Source of the DNA: Aquidulcibacter paucihalophilus | Lineage (GTDB): Bacteria; Pseudomonadota; Alphaproteobacteria; Caulobacterales; Aquidulcibacteraceae | Assembly: GCF_002105465.1 (NCBI RefSeq) | Contig: NZ_NCSQ01000032.1 | Span: 25,776 to 89,775, forward strand | Length of the DNA: 64,000 nt | Direction: 5' to 3' | Part shown: positions 1-8,459 of the stretch, piece by piece | How positions within the stretch are numbered: position 1 is the first letter of the stretch | How the letters are laid out: each line of letters starts with the position of its first letter | Notes under the pieces: model-generated | Database searches by the model: none | What the model was told of the DNA's origin: nothing | The model's input: the letters and a program-made list of their open reading frames with translations, nothing else | Program-made: the position numbers and the translations under genes

Positions 1-2
1 CT

Positions 3-2219
3 GATTGGCGTTTGGTTGACGAGGCCAATCAAGAGGTGCCGATTGCTTCGATCTTGCCCAATGATTTGGATACGGCCTTGCTGGTTCCTGCCAAGCCAAT
101 CGATCTGCGCGCCTCGTACCGGCTCCACTTGAAGACCGAAGGGATTAGTGCGCGCGTGCGGCCTGATGCGTGGTTCCGCACCCTCTATTCGCCCAAGCCC
201 TTAGGGGCCAATATCGCATCGGATGGTCAAACCACCCATTTTGCCGTCTTCTCGCCGCGCGCCGAGAGAGTCCGCCTCTTCATCTATGATCGCGCCGAGG
301 CCAAGCCCGACGAAGCCAAGCGCGTTGTTGACATGAGCCGCGATGATTCTGGTGTCTGGGAGGCGACTTTAGAGGGCAATCTGGCAGGCAGTTTTTATGA
401 TTTTACCGTACACGGAAAACCCGGACCCGGCCGCTATTTCTATGAAACGCATCCGGTGCACATTTCAGATCCCTATGCGCGCGCCAATGCGGAATCCTAC
501 GGGAAAAGCCGGGTGATGCCACGGACCACCCCTGCCCGCCCCCTCGCCAATGGCCGTCCGAAAATGGAAGATGTGGTAGCCTATGAAGTCCATATCGAAG
601 ACTTCACCCGGCAGTTGCCCGTTGCCGACGAACTCAAAGGCACAATTCCGGCTTTCACCATGCCAGGCCTGCGCAGTAAGACAGGGCAAAAGATCGGCTT
701 TGATCATATCGTCGACTTGGGCGTGAATGTTGTCCATCTTCTGCCCATGCAGGAATTCCTGCACTATCCAAAGCCCGAATGGCAGGCCGCCTTTGGCAAG
801 GATCCAGAAATGCAGCGCCTCGGTGTTGCCGAACTCAGCTATGAGTGGGGCTATCGGACGACCCATGCCTTTGCCATTGAAAACACCTATCGGAAGAAGG
901 GCACAGATTTTGGTGCCGAGCGAGAGCAATTCCGTGACCTTGTACAGGCCTTTCATGATCGCGGCATCGCGGTGATTGTCGACATCGTTCCCAATCACAC
1001 CGGCGAAAACATGGATGGCCGTAATATGCTGTTCAATTTCAATGTACTGGACCGTGACTATTATTACCGCACCAGCGATTCCGGTCAGCACATCGGGCCC
1101 TTTGGCAATGAAGTGAAGACCGAAGATCGACCCATGACCCAGCGCTGGCTGATTGATCAAGCCAAGCATTTGATCGATGAGTTTGGTATTGACGGGTTCC
1201 GGATCGATTTGGCCGGTCAAATTGATGAGCAAACCCTGATTGCCCTGCGCAAAGCGGTTGGCGACGACATTATCATCTATGGCGAACCCTGGATCGACGT
1301 GAGCGACCCCATCGTGCGCGCAAACCCAGATTGGGATTGGTATAAGGAAGATTCCCCCATCACCTTCTTCCAAGATGATACGCGCAACGCACTTGTTGGC
1401 TCGCCCTTCCGCTTGCAGGATAAGGCAACAGACCGCGGCTATGCTGGCGGGAATGCCAGCCAACGCAGCCAAGCTATGCTCGCCATCGCCAATGGCTGGA
1501 AAGAAGAAGCCCAATCGACCAATCGCGGCATTAATTATGCTGACATCCATGATAATTGGACCTTGGCAGACCGCTTTGCTGTAAAGGATTGGAATGGCTT
1601 AGAAGGCGTCGAGGAAGCCCCTTACCGGGTTGCCGCGGGCCTGTTGCTGACAAGCCTTGGGCCCATCGTGCTGCATGGCGGATCGGAAATGCTGCGCTCG
1701 AAGGGCATGGTCGGTACCGAGGAGATTATTCGATATACAGCAACCGGCCCGATCTATTTTAAAGGTCGGCAAGACACCTATAATGTCCGCACACCCAACG
1801 AGTTTGTTTGGTCAGATCTTGATCGATCCAAGAAAACCGGTGCACCGCATGATTTTGTGGCGATGAACCACTGGTGGCGCGGGTTGATTGCCTTCCGGAA
1901 CAGTGAAATGGGTCGCGTCTTCCGCACCGGAAAAGCCCCATCTGCTGACTATATCCAATGGATCACACCCGAAAATGCCAACCTCTTAGGCTATGTGGTG
2001 GATCAGAAGGTCCTGGTTTTGACCAATATTGGGAACACAGCGGCCACGTTTACTTCCGTAACGCTACCTGAGGGGCGCTGGCAAAAGATCGCCGATGGTC
2101 AAAAGATTGACCATATCAAGGGCGTGCGCGGCAAGGATGCCAAACTCGTCGGCGGTCAAGCCTTGACCCTTGATAGCCCTGCCCAAACGCTACAAATCTG
2201 GGTTCGCCAGACAGACTGA
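3..2219 (+). CDS. Pullulanase-type GH13 alpha-glucan debranching enzyme (5' end outside window)
   Basis: This enzyme probably hydrolyses alpha-1,6 branch points of pullulan, starch or glycogen fragments. The reading frame is open to the window edge, so the N-terminus is missing; a TTG at 12 is only the first in-frame start-like codon. Counting from that TTG, a CBM48-like beta domain (LGANIASDGQTTHFAVFSP) lies near residues 60-90. The GH13 barrel shows DIVPNHTG (region I), the nucleophile D399 in GFRIDLAG, the acid/base E425 in IIYGEPW, and the transition-state D514 in the HDN triplet. Signal peptide and any CBM41 modules cannot be judged. The secreted esterase gene follows after 11 bases, so the two are probably co-transcribed. 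The GH13 assignment is firm; exact substrate is inferred. Confidence 0.88.
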   Translation, partial: DWRLVDEANQEVPIASILPNDLDTALLVPAKPIDLRASYRLHLKTEGISARVRPDAWFRTLYSPKPLGANIASDGQTTHFAVFSPRAERVRLFIYDRAEAKPDEAKRVVDMSRDDSGVWEATLEGNLAGSFYDFTVHGKPGPGRYFYETHPVHISDPYARANAESYGKSRVMPRTTPARPLANGRPKMEDVVAYEVHIEDFTRQLPVADELKGTIPAFTMPGLRSKTGQKIGFDHIVDLGVNVVHLLPMQEFLHYPKPEWQAAFGKDPEMQRLGVAELSYEWGYRTTHAFAIENTYRKKGTDFGAEREQFRDLVQAFHDRGIAVIVDIVPNHTGENMDGRNMLFNFNVLDRDYYYRTSDSGQHIGPFGNEVKTEDRPMTQRWLIDQAKHLIDEFGIDGFRIDLAGQIDEQTLIALRKAVGDDIIIYGEPWIDVSDPIVRANPDWDWYKEDSPITFFQDDTRNALVGSPFRLQDKATDRGYAGGNASQRSQAMLAIANGWKEEAQSTNRGINYADIHDNWTLADRFAVKDWNGLEGVEEAPYRVAAGLLLTSLGPIVLHGGSEMLRSKGMVGTEEIIRYTATGPIYFKGRQDTYNVRTPNEFVWSDLDRSKKTGAPHDFVAMNHWWRGLIAFRNSEMGRVFRTGKAPSADYIQWITPENANLLGYVVDQKVLVLTNIGNTAATFTSVTLPEGRWQKIADGQKIDHIKGVRGKDAKLVGGQALTLDSPAQTLQIWVRQTD

Positions 2220-2230
2220 AGGAAGATACC

Positions 2231-3154
2231 ATGGATCGTCGCACCCTGATCGCCGCCACAGGTGGGCTTATGGCCTCAACCTTGATCCCCCAATCTTCAG
2301 AAGCCGGTGAGGCCATGATCATCCGCTATGAGGCAATGCCCAGCGGCCATACCGCTGCGCGCAATATCAGCGTTTGGCTCCCGGCGGATTATGGCACGTC
2401 CAAACGCCGTTATCGCGTGCTCTATATGCATGACGGTCAGAATATTTTCGGGGCGAGCCACGCCTATGGCGGTCAATCATGGCGGGTGGATCAAGCGATG
2501 GAAGCCCGCCAGCGCGCCGTGCCGGGAAACGATGCGATTGTGGTTGGAATCTGGAACACACAGACCCGCCGCCAAGACTTCTCCCCCGCTGGCGTCGAGG
2601 CCGCCATGGACGAAAAGCTTCGTGCACGGACAATTCGCGAGCATGAAGGCCCCTCCTTGAGCGACGGTTATTTGCGCTTCTTGGTCGAAGAACTAAAGCC
2701 CCTGATTGATCGTGATTACCGCACCAAGCCCGGCAGGGATTCCACTTTCATTATGGGATCCAGCATGGGCGGACTGATCTCGCTTTATGGTATTTGCGAG
2801 TATCCGCAGATATTTGGGGGTGCTGGCTGTCTTTCCACCCATTGGACACTGTTAAGTGCGGCCGAAAGCTATACCAAGCCCGACCTCGAAACGCCGGCGA
2901 TGATTCAGGCCTTTTCCACCTATCTTAAGCGTAAACTGCCCAAGCCAGGTCCGAACAAGATCTGGATGGATCATGGCACGCTCAATCTCGACAGCTTCTA
3001 TCAGCCCTATCAAGTTGCCATGGACCAAGTGTTCAAGGCACGCGGCTGGCAACAAGGCAAAGACTTTGAGAGTCGCGTCTATGAAGGTGCGGACCATAAT
3101 GAAGCATCATGGCGGGCCCGTCTGCACGAGCCACTCTCCTTCCTCATGGGGTGA
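2231..3154 (+). CDS. Secreted alpha/beta-hydrolase esterase (Fes/CE1-like)
   Basis: A 307-residue putative carbohydrate esterase. The N-terminus MDRRTLIAATGGLMASTLI has a twin-arginine-like pair and a hydrophobic stretch, which suggests export, possibly by Tat. The nucleophile elbow is GSSMGG in FIMGSSMGGLISLYG. HDG in LYMHDGQNIF and the C-terminal GADHNEASW supply the other hallmark residues of the esterase D family. It sits 11 bases after the pullulanase-type gene, so a role in removing acyl or other ester groups from an external glucan is possible. That substrate is an inference, since relatives act on siderophores, xylan esters and other compounds. Confidence 0.8.
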   Translation: MDRRTLIAATGGLMASTLIPQSSEAGEAMIIRYEAMPSGHTAARNISVWLPADYGTSKRRYRVLYMHDGQNIFGASHAYGGQSWRVDQAMEARQRAVPGNDAIVVGIWNTQTRRQDFSPAGVEAAMDEKLRARTIREHEGPSLSDGYLRFLVEELKPLIDRDYRTKPGRDSTFIMGSSMGGLISLYGICEYPQIFGGAGCLSTHWTLLSAAESYTKPDLETPAMIQAFSTYLKRKLPKPGPNKIWMDHGTLNLDSFYQPYQVAMDQVFKARGWQQGKDFESRVYEGADHNEASWRARLHEPLSFLMG

Positions 3155-3229
3155 CATTTCGACTTCACAGCATCTTTTGCCGTGCCCAGCAGGCGCCCGC
3201 CTTCCCAAGGCCGATAAATGCAATATGCT

Positions 3230-3257
3230 CTCCCCAATCATAATCAAAATCGGGGAG
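3230..3257 (+). promoter_or_regulatory. Inverted repeat CTCCCC/GGGGAG overlapping the likely ribosome binding site of the next gene
   Basis: CTCCCC (3230-3235) and GGGGAG (3252-3257) can pair across a 16-nt AT-rich loop. The right arm is the only Shine-Dalgarno-like sequence before the ATG at 3268, 10 bases away. The hairpin could therefore hide the ribosome binding site, or it could simply be a weak end signal for the esterase transcript. No U-run follows. Confidence 0.3.
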
Positions 3258-3267
3258 TTCTGCGCCA

Positions 3268-4164
3268 ATGGATGTTGAGAAACTTATGTTTCGTACCGGC
3301 TTAATGTCGGGTGAGCGGATTCTGGTTACCGGCGGCGGCACGGGCCTTGGCAAGGAAATGGCCGAAGCCTTTCTAGCTCTTGGCGCGACGGTGTACATCT
3401 TAGGCCGCCGCGGCGCGGTGTTGGAAGAGACGCGCGATGAACTTATGGGCCGCCATGGCGGCAAAGTCGTGGCTTTGCCCTGCGATATTCGCAATGCCGA
3501 AGCAATCCGCGAGACCATGGACCTCATCTGGGCTGACGGTGGCGCGTTGACTGGGCTTGTCAATAATGCGGCAGGCAACTTCATCTCCAAAACCGAAGAC
3601 TTATCACCACGCGCCTTTGACGCCATCGCCAATATCGTCTTCCGCGGCACTTTTTATATGACACTGGATATTGGTAAGCGCTGGATTGCCGAGGGCAAGA
3701 AGGGCAATGTCATCAATATTTTGACCACATGGGTATGGAATGGATCGGCCTTTACCGTCCCGTCGGCTATGTCCAAGTCCGGCATTCGTGCGATGGCAGA
3801 ATCGCTGGCGGTGGAGTGGGGCCGTTATGGTATTCGCTTCAACAATATTGCGCCTGGCCCCTTCCCGACAAAGGGCATGACAGAGCGTCTTTCGCCCGGA
3901 TCAAGTATGGAGAGCGCTGAACGCTCGGCCAATCCGATGGGCCGCGTGGGGGAGATGACTGAGCTTGCAAACTTGGCCGTATTCTTGATGGCCAAGGGCG
4001 CTGATTATGTGAATGGGCAGACCATTGCGATTGACGGGGCTGCCTATCAAGCGACGGGCGGCAATTTCTCGGGTCTGCGGGCTTGGGATGATGCCCAATG
4101 GGAAGCCGTACGCGCCATGATCAAGGCCAGCAATGATAAGGATAAGGCCGCGCGCACCGTATGA
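3268..4164 (+). CDS. SDR oxidoreductase of the 2,4-dienoyl-CoA reductase type
   Basis: A 298-residue classical-fold SDR. The NADP-binding TGGGTGLG is at residues 21-28 and NNAAG is near 99-103. The usual YxxxK is replaced by SAMSK (166-170). The context VPSAMSKSGIRAMAESLAVEW and the following APGPFPTKG closely resemble mitochondrial DECR1, where Ser/Lys occupy this position. The separate Tyr that DECR1 uses upstream is Trp or Val here (TTWVWNG), so the chemistry is uncertain. The stop overlaps the next start in an ATGA, which links it to the nucleoside hydrolase and ribokinase. That partnership does not fit fatty-acid oxidation, so the physiological substrate is open. An alternative start is the ATG at 3286. 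Confidence 0.82.
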   Translation: MDVEKLMFRTGLMSGERILVTGGGTGLGKEMAEAFLALGATVYILGRRGAVLEETRDELMGRHGGKVVALPCDIRNAEAIRETMDLIWADGGALTGLVNNAAGNFISKTEDLSPRAFDAIANIVFRGTFYMTLDIGKRWIAEGKKGNVINILTTWVWNGSAFTVPSAMSKSGIRAMAESLAVEWGRYGIRFNNIAPGPFPTKGMTERLSPGSSMESAERSANPMGRVGEMTELANLAVFLMAKGADYVNGQTIAIDGAAYQATGGNFSGLRAWDDAQWEAVRAMIKASNDKDKAARTV

Positions 4165-5117
4165 GCCTTATCCCGCTTATTCTCGACTGTGATCCGGGTG
4201 TGGATGATGCGGTCGCGCTGGCGCTGGCCTTTGGCGCGCGCGACCGTCTGAACCTTTTGGGCGTTACAACGACGGCCGGCAATGTGGCCCTCAATAATAC
4301 CACGCGCAATGCTTGTTTGATCCGACAGGTTGCGGGCCGTGAGGACGTACCGGTTCATGCAGGTCTTGCAAAGCCACTCACCCGCGAACCCATCCTCGCC
4401 GATGATTTCCACGGGCCAGAGGGTCTTGGCCATTTCCCGGCCAGCGAGCCGCGCGTTGGGCCTGCAGCCTCTGATGCCATTGGCTTCCTGATCCAGACGA
4501 TTGAAGCGGCATCGCCGAACACGGTCTCTCTAGCCGTGACGGGGCCGATGACCAATATTGCCACGCTTATTCAAACCGCACCCGAGACGGCCCGCCGCTT
4601 GCGCCAAATCGTTGTTATGGGTGGGGCAAGACGTGAAGGTGGCAATATTACCGCTTCGGCAGAATATAATATCTATGCCGATCCAGAAGCGGCCGACATT
4701 GTGTTCAAAAGCGGGTGTGAGCTGGTTGTTTTTGGCCTTGACGCCACCCATCAAGTACGGGGTACACAGGCCTGGGTTGAGGCAATCGGTGCACTGAAGA
4801 CGCCAATGGCAAGCCTCGCGGCTGACATGCTGGCTTTCTCCAATGCGCTGCCAGCCAATCTGGTGGATACATCAGAGCCCGATCAACCCGCTACAGGCGC
4901 GCCGCTACACGACCCCTGCGTGATTGCTTATCTCCTCGCACCAGAAGCCTTTCAGCTGCGCCCATGCCGTATCGAGGTGGAGACCCAAAGCACATTGACG
5001 CGCGGACATACGGCTGTTGAGTTTCGTCCAGCCGTGGCGGGCGCGTTTAATGCCAAATGGGTCTCTCAGGCTGATCCGCATGCGGTCTTGTCCTTGCTGT
5101 TGAGGTATTTGGCATGA
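4161..5117 (+). CDS. Inosine-uridine-preferring nucleoside hydrolase
   Basis: Cleaves the N-glycosidic bond of ribonucleosides to give free base and ribose. The calcium-binding signature DCDPGVDDAV is at residues 9-18. VTGPMTNIA and the late LHDPCVIAYLL match the conserved blocks of the family, and 318 residues is the normal length. No signal peptide is seen, so it is cytoplasmic. It overlaps the SDR upstream and ribokinase downstream by ATGA junctions. Ribose released here would be phosphorylated by the next gene product, so the pair forms a short nucleoside salvage route. No nucleoside transporter is in the cluster. The purine versus pyrimidine preference cannot be read from the sequence. 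Confidence 0.9.
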   Translation: MSLIPLILDCDPGVDDAVALALAFGARDRLNLLGVTTTAGNVALNNTTRNACLIRQVAGREDVPVHAGLAKPLTREPILADDFHGPEGLGHFPASEPRVGPAASDAIGFLIQTIEAASPNTVSLAVTGPMTNIATLIQTAPETARRLRQIVVMGGARREGGNITASAEYNIYADPEAADIVFKSGCELVVFGLDATHQVRGTQAWVEAIGALKTPMASLAADMLAFSNALPANLVDTSEPDQPATGAPLHDPCVIAYLLAPEAFQLRPCRIEVETQSTLTRGHTAVEFRPAVAGAFNAKWVSQADPHAVLSLLLRYLA

Positions 5118-5983
5118 AAAGCTCGCCCCGCATTCGCGTTATCGGCTCGATCAATCTCGATATTGTGGCGCGTGTGCACGCCCTGCCGCGACCAGGGGAA
5201 ACCGTCAGCGGCGGTGTTTTGGCCCATTATCCGGGCGGCAAAGGTGCAAACCAAGCTTTGGCGGCGCGTAAGCTGGGCGCGCAGGTTTCCATGTTTGGCT
5301 GTGTGGGCAAGGATGCTGCCCGTGGGCAAGCCCTAGCCTTGCTGCAGGCTCATGACGTCGACTTGCATGGCGTGACAGTCCTAGAGGATATCGCAACCGG
5401 CGTCGCGCTGATCGCGGTGGATGAGGCGGGCGAAAATCAAATTGTTGTCGCCCCCGGTGCAAATGGGCAGGTTTCGTCCGCGACTTTGTCCGACCTCTCG
5501 GGTGAGTTTGATGCCACCCTGTGCCAACTTGAGCTGCCCGTGGAGACCATTGCGTATGTGGCGGCTCGGGTAAAAGGACTTCTGTGCCTCAATCTCGCGC
5601 CGGCGCAGCCGCTGCCGCAAGCAATCCTTGATCGGGCCGACATTTTGGTCGTCAATGAAACCGAGGCCGCTTTCTATGGTGATCAACTCCATCGCTCCAA
5701 AGCACTGATCATCCAGACGTTAGGGGCGGCTGGGGCTGTGGCTAGCCAAAATGGCAAAGAGATTGCACGCAGCGCCTCCCCCGCCGTGACACCCATCGAT
5801 ACCACGGGGGCGGGTGATACCTTTGTGGGGGCCTTTATGGTCGCCTTTTTGTCGCAAGGCTCTGTCGCCCAAGCCCTCGCCTATGCCTGCGCAGCCGGTG
5901 CCGTCGCCACGCTAACGGCTGGGGCACAAACCTCTATGCCAACACCGGATCAGGTGACCGCTTTACTGGACCGCACTGCCTAA
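5114..5983 (+). CDS. rbsK: Ribokinase
   Basis: PfkB-family kinase that converts ribose to ribose 5-phosphate with ATP. It has the N-terminal GSINLDIV start of the family, the substrate-binding GGKGAN at residues 41-46, and the C-terminal DTTGAGDT signature with catalytic D235. The length of 289 is typical. Its start overlaps the nucleoside hydrolase stop, which supports use of ribose from nucleosides. Other PfkB sugar kinases (2-deoxyribokinase, for example) cannot be excluded, but the hydrolase neighbour favours ribokinase. Confidence 0.88.
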   Translation: MKSSPRIRVIGSINLDIVARVHALPRPGETVSGGVLAHYPGGKGANQALAARKLGAQVSMFGCVGKDAARGQALALLQAHDVDLHGVTVLEDIATGVALIAVDEAGENQIVVAPGANGQVSSATLSDLSGEFDATLCQLELPVETIAYVAARVKGLLCLNLAPAQPLPQAILDRADILVVNETEAAFYGDQLHRSKALIIQTLGAAGAVASQNGKEIARSASPAVTPIDTTGAGDTFVGAFMVAFLSQGSVAQALAYACAAGAVATLTAGAQTSMPTPDQVTALLDRTA

Positions 5984-6022
5984 CGCGCGGTCCAAGCTGG
6001 CACGTCTTGCGTATCACTCCCC

Positions 6023-6757
6023 ATGACACAAGCTGCATTTCAAAACATCCTCATTCTGGGGGCAAGCGGGGCAATTGGCGGAGCAATCATCCGTATACTG
6101 CTTCAATCATCAGCTACCCAAAAGCTATTTGCTTTAAGTCGCACACCCTACCCTAGCACCGACCCGCGTGTGACGTCCGTAGAACTCAATCTTGAGAGCG
6201 ATGCCAGCCTGATGGAGGCTGCAGCGGCCTGCGAGATCGAAGGCGGGTTTGACTTGATCATCAACACGATTGGGATTTTGCATGAGGGCGAGACGATCCG
6301 CCCTGAAAAGGGCCTCAAAGATCTCAATCCAGAGACTATGGCCCGTTTGTTCCGAATCAATACGATTGGCCCAGCCTTAGTGTTAAAGCATTTCTCGCCT
6401 CTATTGGCGCGGGATCGCCGCGCCGTCATTGCATCACTTTCCGCCCGCGTTGGGTCTATCAGCGATAATAAGGCCGGGGGTTGGTACAGCTACCGGGCCT
6501 CTAAAGCGGCGCTCAACCAATTCATCCGCACAGCCGCAATCGAACTTGCAGCACGTCGCCCGCAGGTCATTTGCGTTGGCTTGCATCCCGGCACCGTGCG
6601 CAGCGCGATGTCGGAGCCCTACTTACAGCGCTATACCAAAAATGAGATTTTTGAGCCGGACACATCGGCAGCAGCGCTCTTATCTGTGGTCCGTGAACTC
6701 ACCCCTGCGCAAACAGGGCGCGTATTTGCGTGGGACGGACAGGAAATTCAGCCCTAG
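6023..6757 (+). CDS. SDR family protein, C-factor (CsgA)-like
   Basis: A 244-residue short-chain dehydrogenase. It has the cofactor loop GASGAIGG near residues 14-21, NTIG near the NNAG position, and an intact YSYRASKAALN catalytic Tyr/Lys. The following GLHPGTVRSAMSEP is typical of the CsgA/C-factor-like group. The reaction is unknown. It starts 39 bases after ribokinase and no convincing Shine-Dalgarno sequence precedes the ATG, so it may not belong to that operon. Confidence 0.78.
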   Translation: MTQAAFQNILILGASGAIGGAIIRILLQSSATQKLFALSRTPYPSTDPRVTSVELNLESDASLMEAAAACEIEGGFDLIINTIGILHEGETIRPEKGLKDLNPETMARLFRINTIGPALVLKHFSPLLARDRRAVIASLSARVGSISDNKAGGWYSYRASKAALNQFIRTAAIELAARRPQVICVGLHPGTVRSAMSEPYLQRYTKNEIFEPDTSAAALLSVVRELTPAQTGRVFAWDGQEIQP

Positions 6758-6836
6758 TCGGATGGGTTAGAGTAATTGCCACTTTGGTTCTGGCAACTCT
6801 TCCGATAGTCTTTAGCCAGATAGAGAGGAGCATGGG

Positions 6837-7550
6837 ATGGCCCACCGCACGATCACTGGCAAAATCGCCTATACTTCCAAAAAGCCGCATATGCTGGATC
6901 AATGGCGCGGCGAAGAGGCGTTTCGCTTCACCCATCATGGCGACGGCCAGACGACATTGCGCGCCCATTGCTTTATTGCAGAACCCGACCCCAGCGTGAT
7001 GCGCGACATCATGTATTCGATCGATGCCAATCGGCGTCCAATGGATTGCCACGTTCGACTAACGGTTGGCGACAAATTTATGGGCACAGGCTGGTTTCGC
7101 TTTGGCGAGGACTTCATTGAGTGCGAAAGCTATGGGCCGACGATTGGCCGGGTATCGCAGCGCGTTGACCTCAAAGCGCCCATAGATGGCTTTGGCACCC
7201 ACCCTATTGTCGCCGATGGCTATTTTCTAAGCCTGCATGATTGGGAAGCGCAGAAGCGGCACACGTTTAACATGTATCTCCCCTCCCCCGATCATCGCGG
7301 CGCCACACCGCCCTTCTTGGCACCAGTCCGCATCGACGGGCTTCATTTGGGCAAGGAAGAAATTACTGTCAAAGCTGGAACATTTCAGACCCGCCACTTC
7401 CAATTCCTTGACGATGGGTCGAGTGGCATGGCGGGCGAACACCCTATCTATGACGTCTGGATCACTGATGATCGCGACGCCATTTTCGTTCAAGGTGGCG
7501 TGGGCGGCTATATGCAGACCTGGTACGAGCTGGTTGAGCTTAACCGCTAA
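6837..7550 (+). CDS. Conserved-looking protein of unknown function (237 aa)
   Basis: I do not recognise this family. The protein is soluble, without signal peptide or membrane segment, and rich in beta-type sequence with many aromatic residues (for example GTGWFRFGEDFIECESYGP and QTWYELVELN at the end). The composition suggests a beta-barrel or lipocalin-like binding fold, but that is only an impression. A good ribosome site (GAGAGGAG) precedes the ATG. It ends 3 bases from the stop of the convergent aldose epimerase, leaving no room for a terminator. Confidence 0.65.
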   Translation: MAHRTITGKIAYTSKKPHMLDQWRGEEAFRFTHHGDGQTTLRAHCFIAEPDPSVMRDIMYSIDANRRPMDCHVRLTVGDKFMGTGWFRFGEDFIECESYGPTIGRVSQRVDLKAPIDGFGTHPIVADGYFLSLHDWEAQKRHTFNMYLPSPDHRGATPPFLAPVRIDGLHLGKEEITVKAGTFQTRHFQFLDDGSSGMAGEHPIYDVWITDDRDAIFVQGGVGGYMQTWYELVELNR

Positions 7551-7553
7551 GCC

Positions 7554-8450
7554 CTAGCTGACGGCAAAGGGTTTCAGGGTCGTGATGATGGTCAGACTTT
7601 GGTCCACCAACTCAACCACGCCCAATTCATAAGGGTCGGCGGCGGTGAAAGATACGCCGCGCGCCGTGACGGGCTCTAAACAGAAAAAGCCAGCATTGGG
7701 CGGGGTATAGAGTTGTAATCGCGTGCACGGGCACGGGGTATCACCCACCAGAACCGAGGCCGAGACTTCTACTCCATGCTCTGGCCATTTAATCCGTGCA
7801 CGGCCATTCCAGCCTTCAAAGCAATGATCCAGATCAAGGCTCGTCGCGGCAATACCTCCCGCCAGTTGATCAACCACGGGCGGACGGGCCAAATGGCTAG
7901 GCAAAGCTTCGCCACTAATCTCCCAAAGCTGGGCGGCATCAAACTGAATCTCGGCCCCTTCAGATAAGAAATAAGGGTGCGGCCCTAAAGATGACGGGAA
8001 AGGACGCGGATCCCTATTTTTTGCCGAGAGCGCAATCTCGACATGATCTTGTGTGAGCGTAAAGCGTTGCCGGCTTTCAAAAGCCCACGGCCAATTTGTA
8101 TCCCCCGCATGCACCAAGACGATTTCAATCGAGACTTCATCTTGGGAGGCAATCGACCATGGCGTGCGCCAGCCGATGCCGTGCAAAGGATGGGCACCTC
8201 CGGCCATATTGGGCGGAATATGGGTTGACACATCGCCCCAACGAAACTTGCCATCCACAATACGGCTCGCATAGGGTGTCATTGGGAAAGACGCTAGGCC
8301 CAGTGGGTCGCGCGCTTCCGCTGCGCCGGGCAAAGCCGGACGCAAAATAGGCTTGCCATGCCAGTTCAATTGCGCAATGCCGCCGCCTGCCAAAGGCGCA
8401 ATCGACAGGTCAAAACCGTAGGCGGAAAGGGTTAGAAGGTCCGACGTCAT
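7554..8450 (-). CDS. Aldose 1-epimerase (galactose mutarotase family)
   Basis: Interconverts alpha and beta anomers of hexoses, which would speed entry of free glucose into glucokinase. Family marks are the early FPMTPYASRIVDGKF block (asparagine of the usual NPYANRI replaced by Thr-Pro), PLHGIGW with its catalytic His, LGPHPYFL with the second His, and a late LEPVTA with the conserved Glu. At 298 residues it is slightly shorter than GalM. It is the last gene of the maltodextrin/ED operon, 9 bases after pyruvate kinase. A hexose 6-phosphate epimerase (YeaD-like) is a less likely alternative. Confidence 0.85.
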   Translation of the reverse strand: MTSDLLTLSAYGFDLSIAPLAGGGIAQLNWHGKPILRPALPGAAEARDPLGLASFPMTPYASRIVDGKFRWGDVSTHIPPNMAGGAHPLHGIGWRTPWSIASQDEVSIEIVLVHAGDTNWPWAFESRQRFTLTQDHVEIALSAKNRDPRPFPSSLGPHPYFLSEGAEIQFDAAQLWEISGEALPSHLARPPVVDQLAGGIAATSLDLDHCFEGWNGRARIKWPEHGVEVSASVLVGDTPCPCTRLQLYTPPNAGFFCLEPVTARGVSFTAADPYELGVVELVDQSLTIITTLKPFAVS

Positions 8451-8459
8451 GCTGAAACC

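Noticed and set aside
465..1550. Long open frame antisense to the pullulanase-type gene
   Set aside because: The sense strand has complete GH13 motifs; the antisense frame is a codon-bias shadow with no domain.
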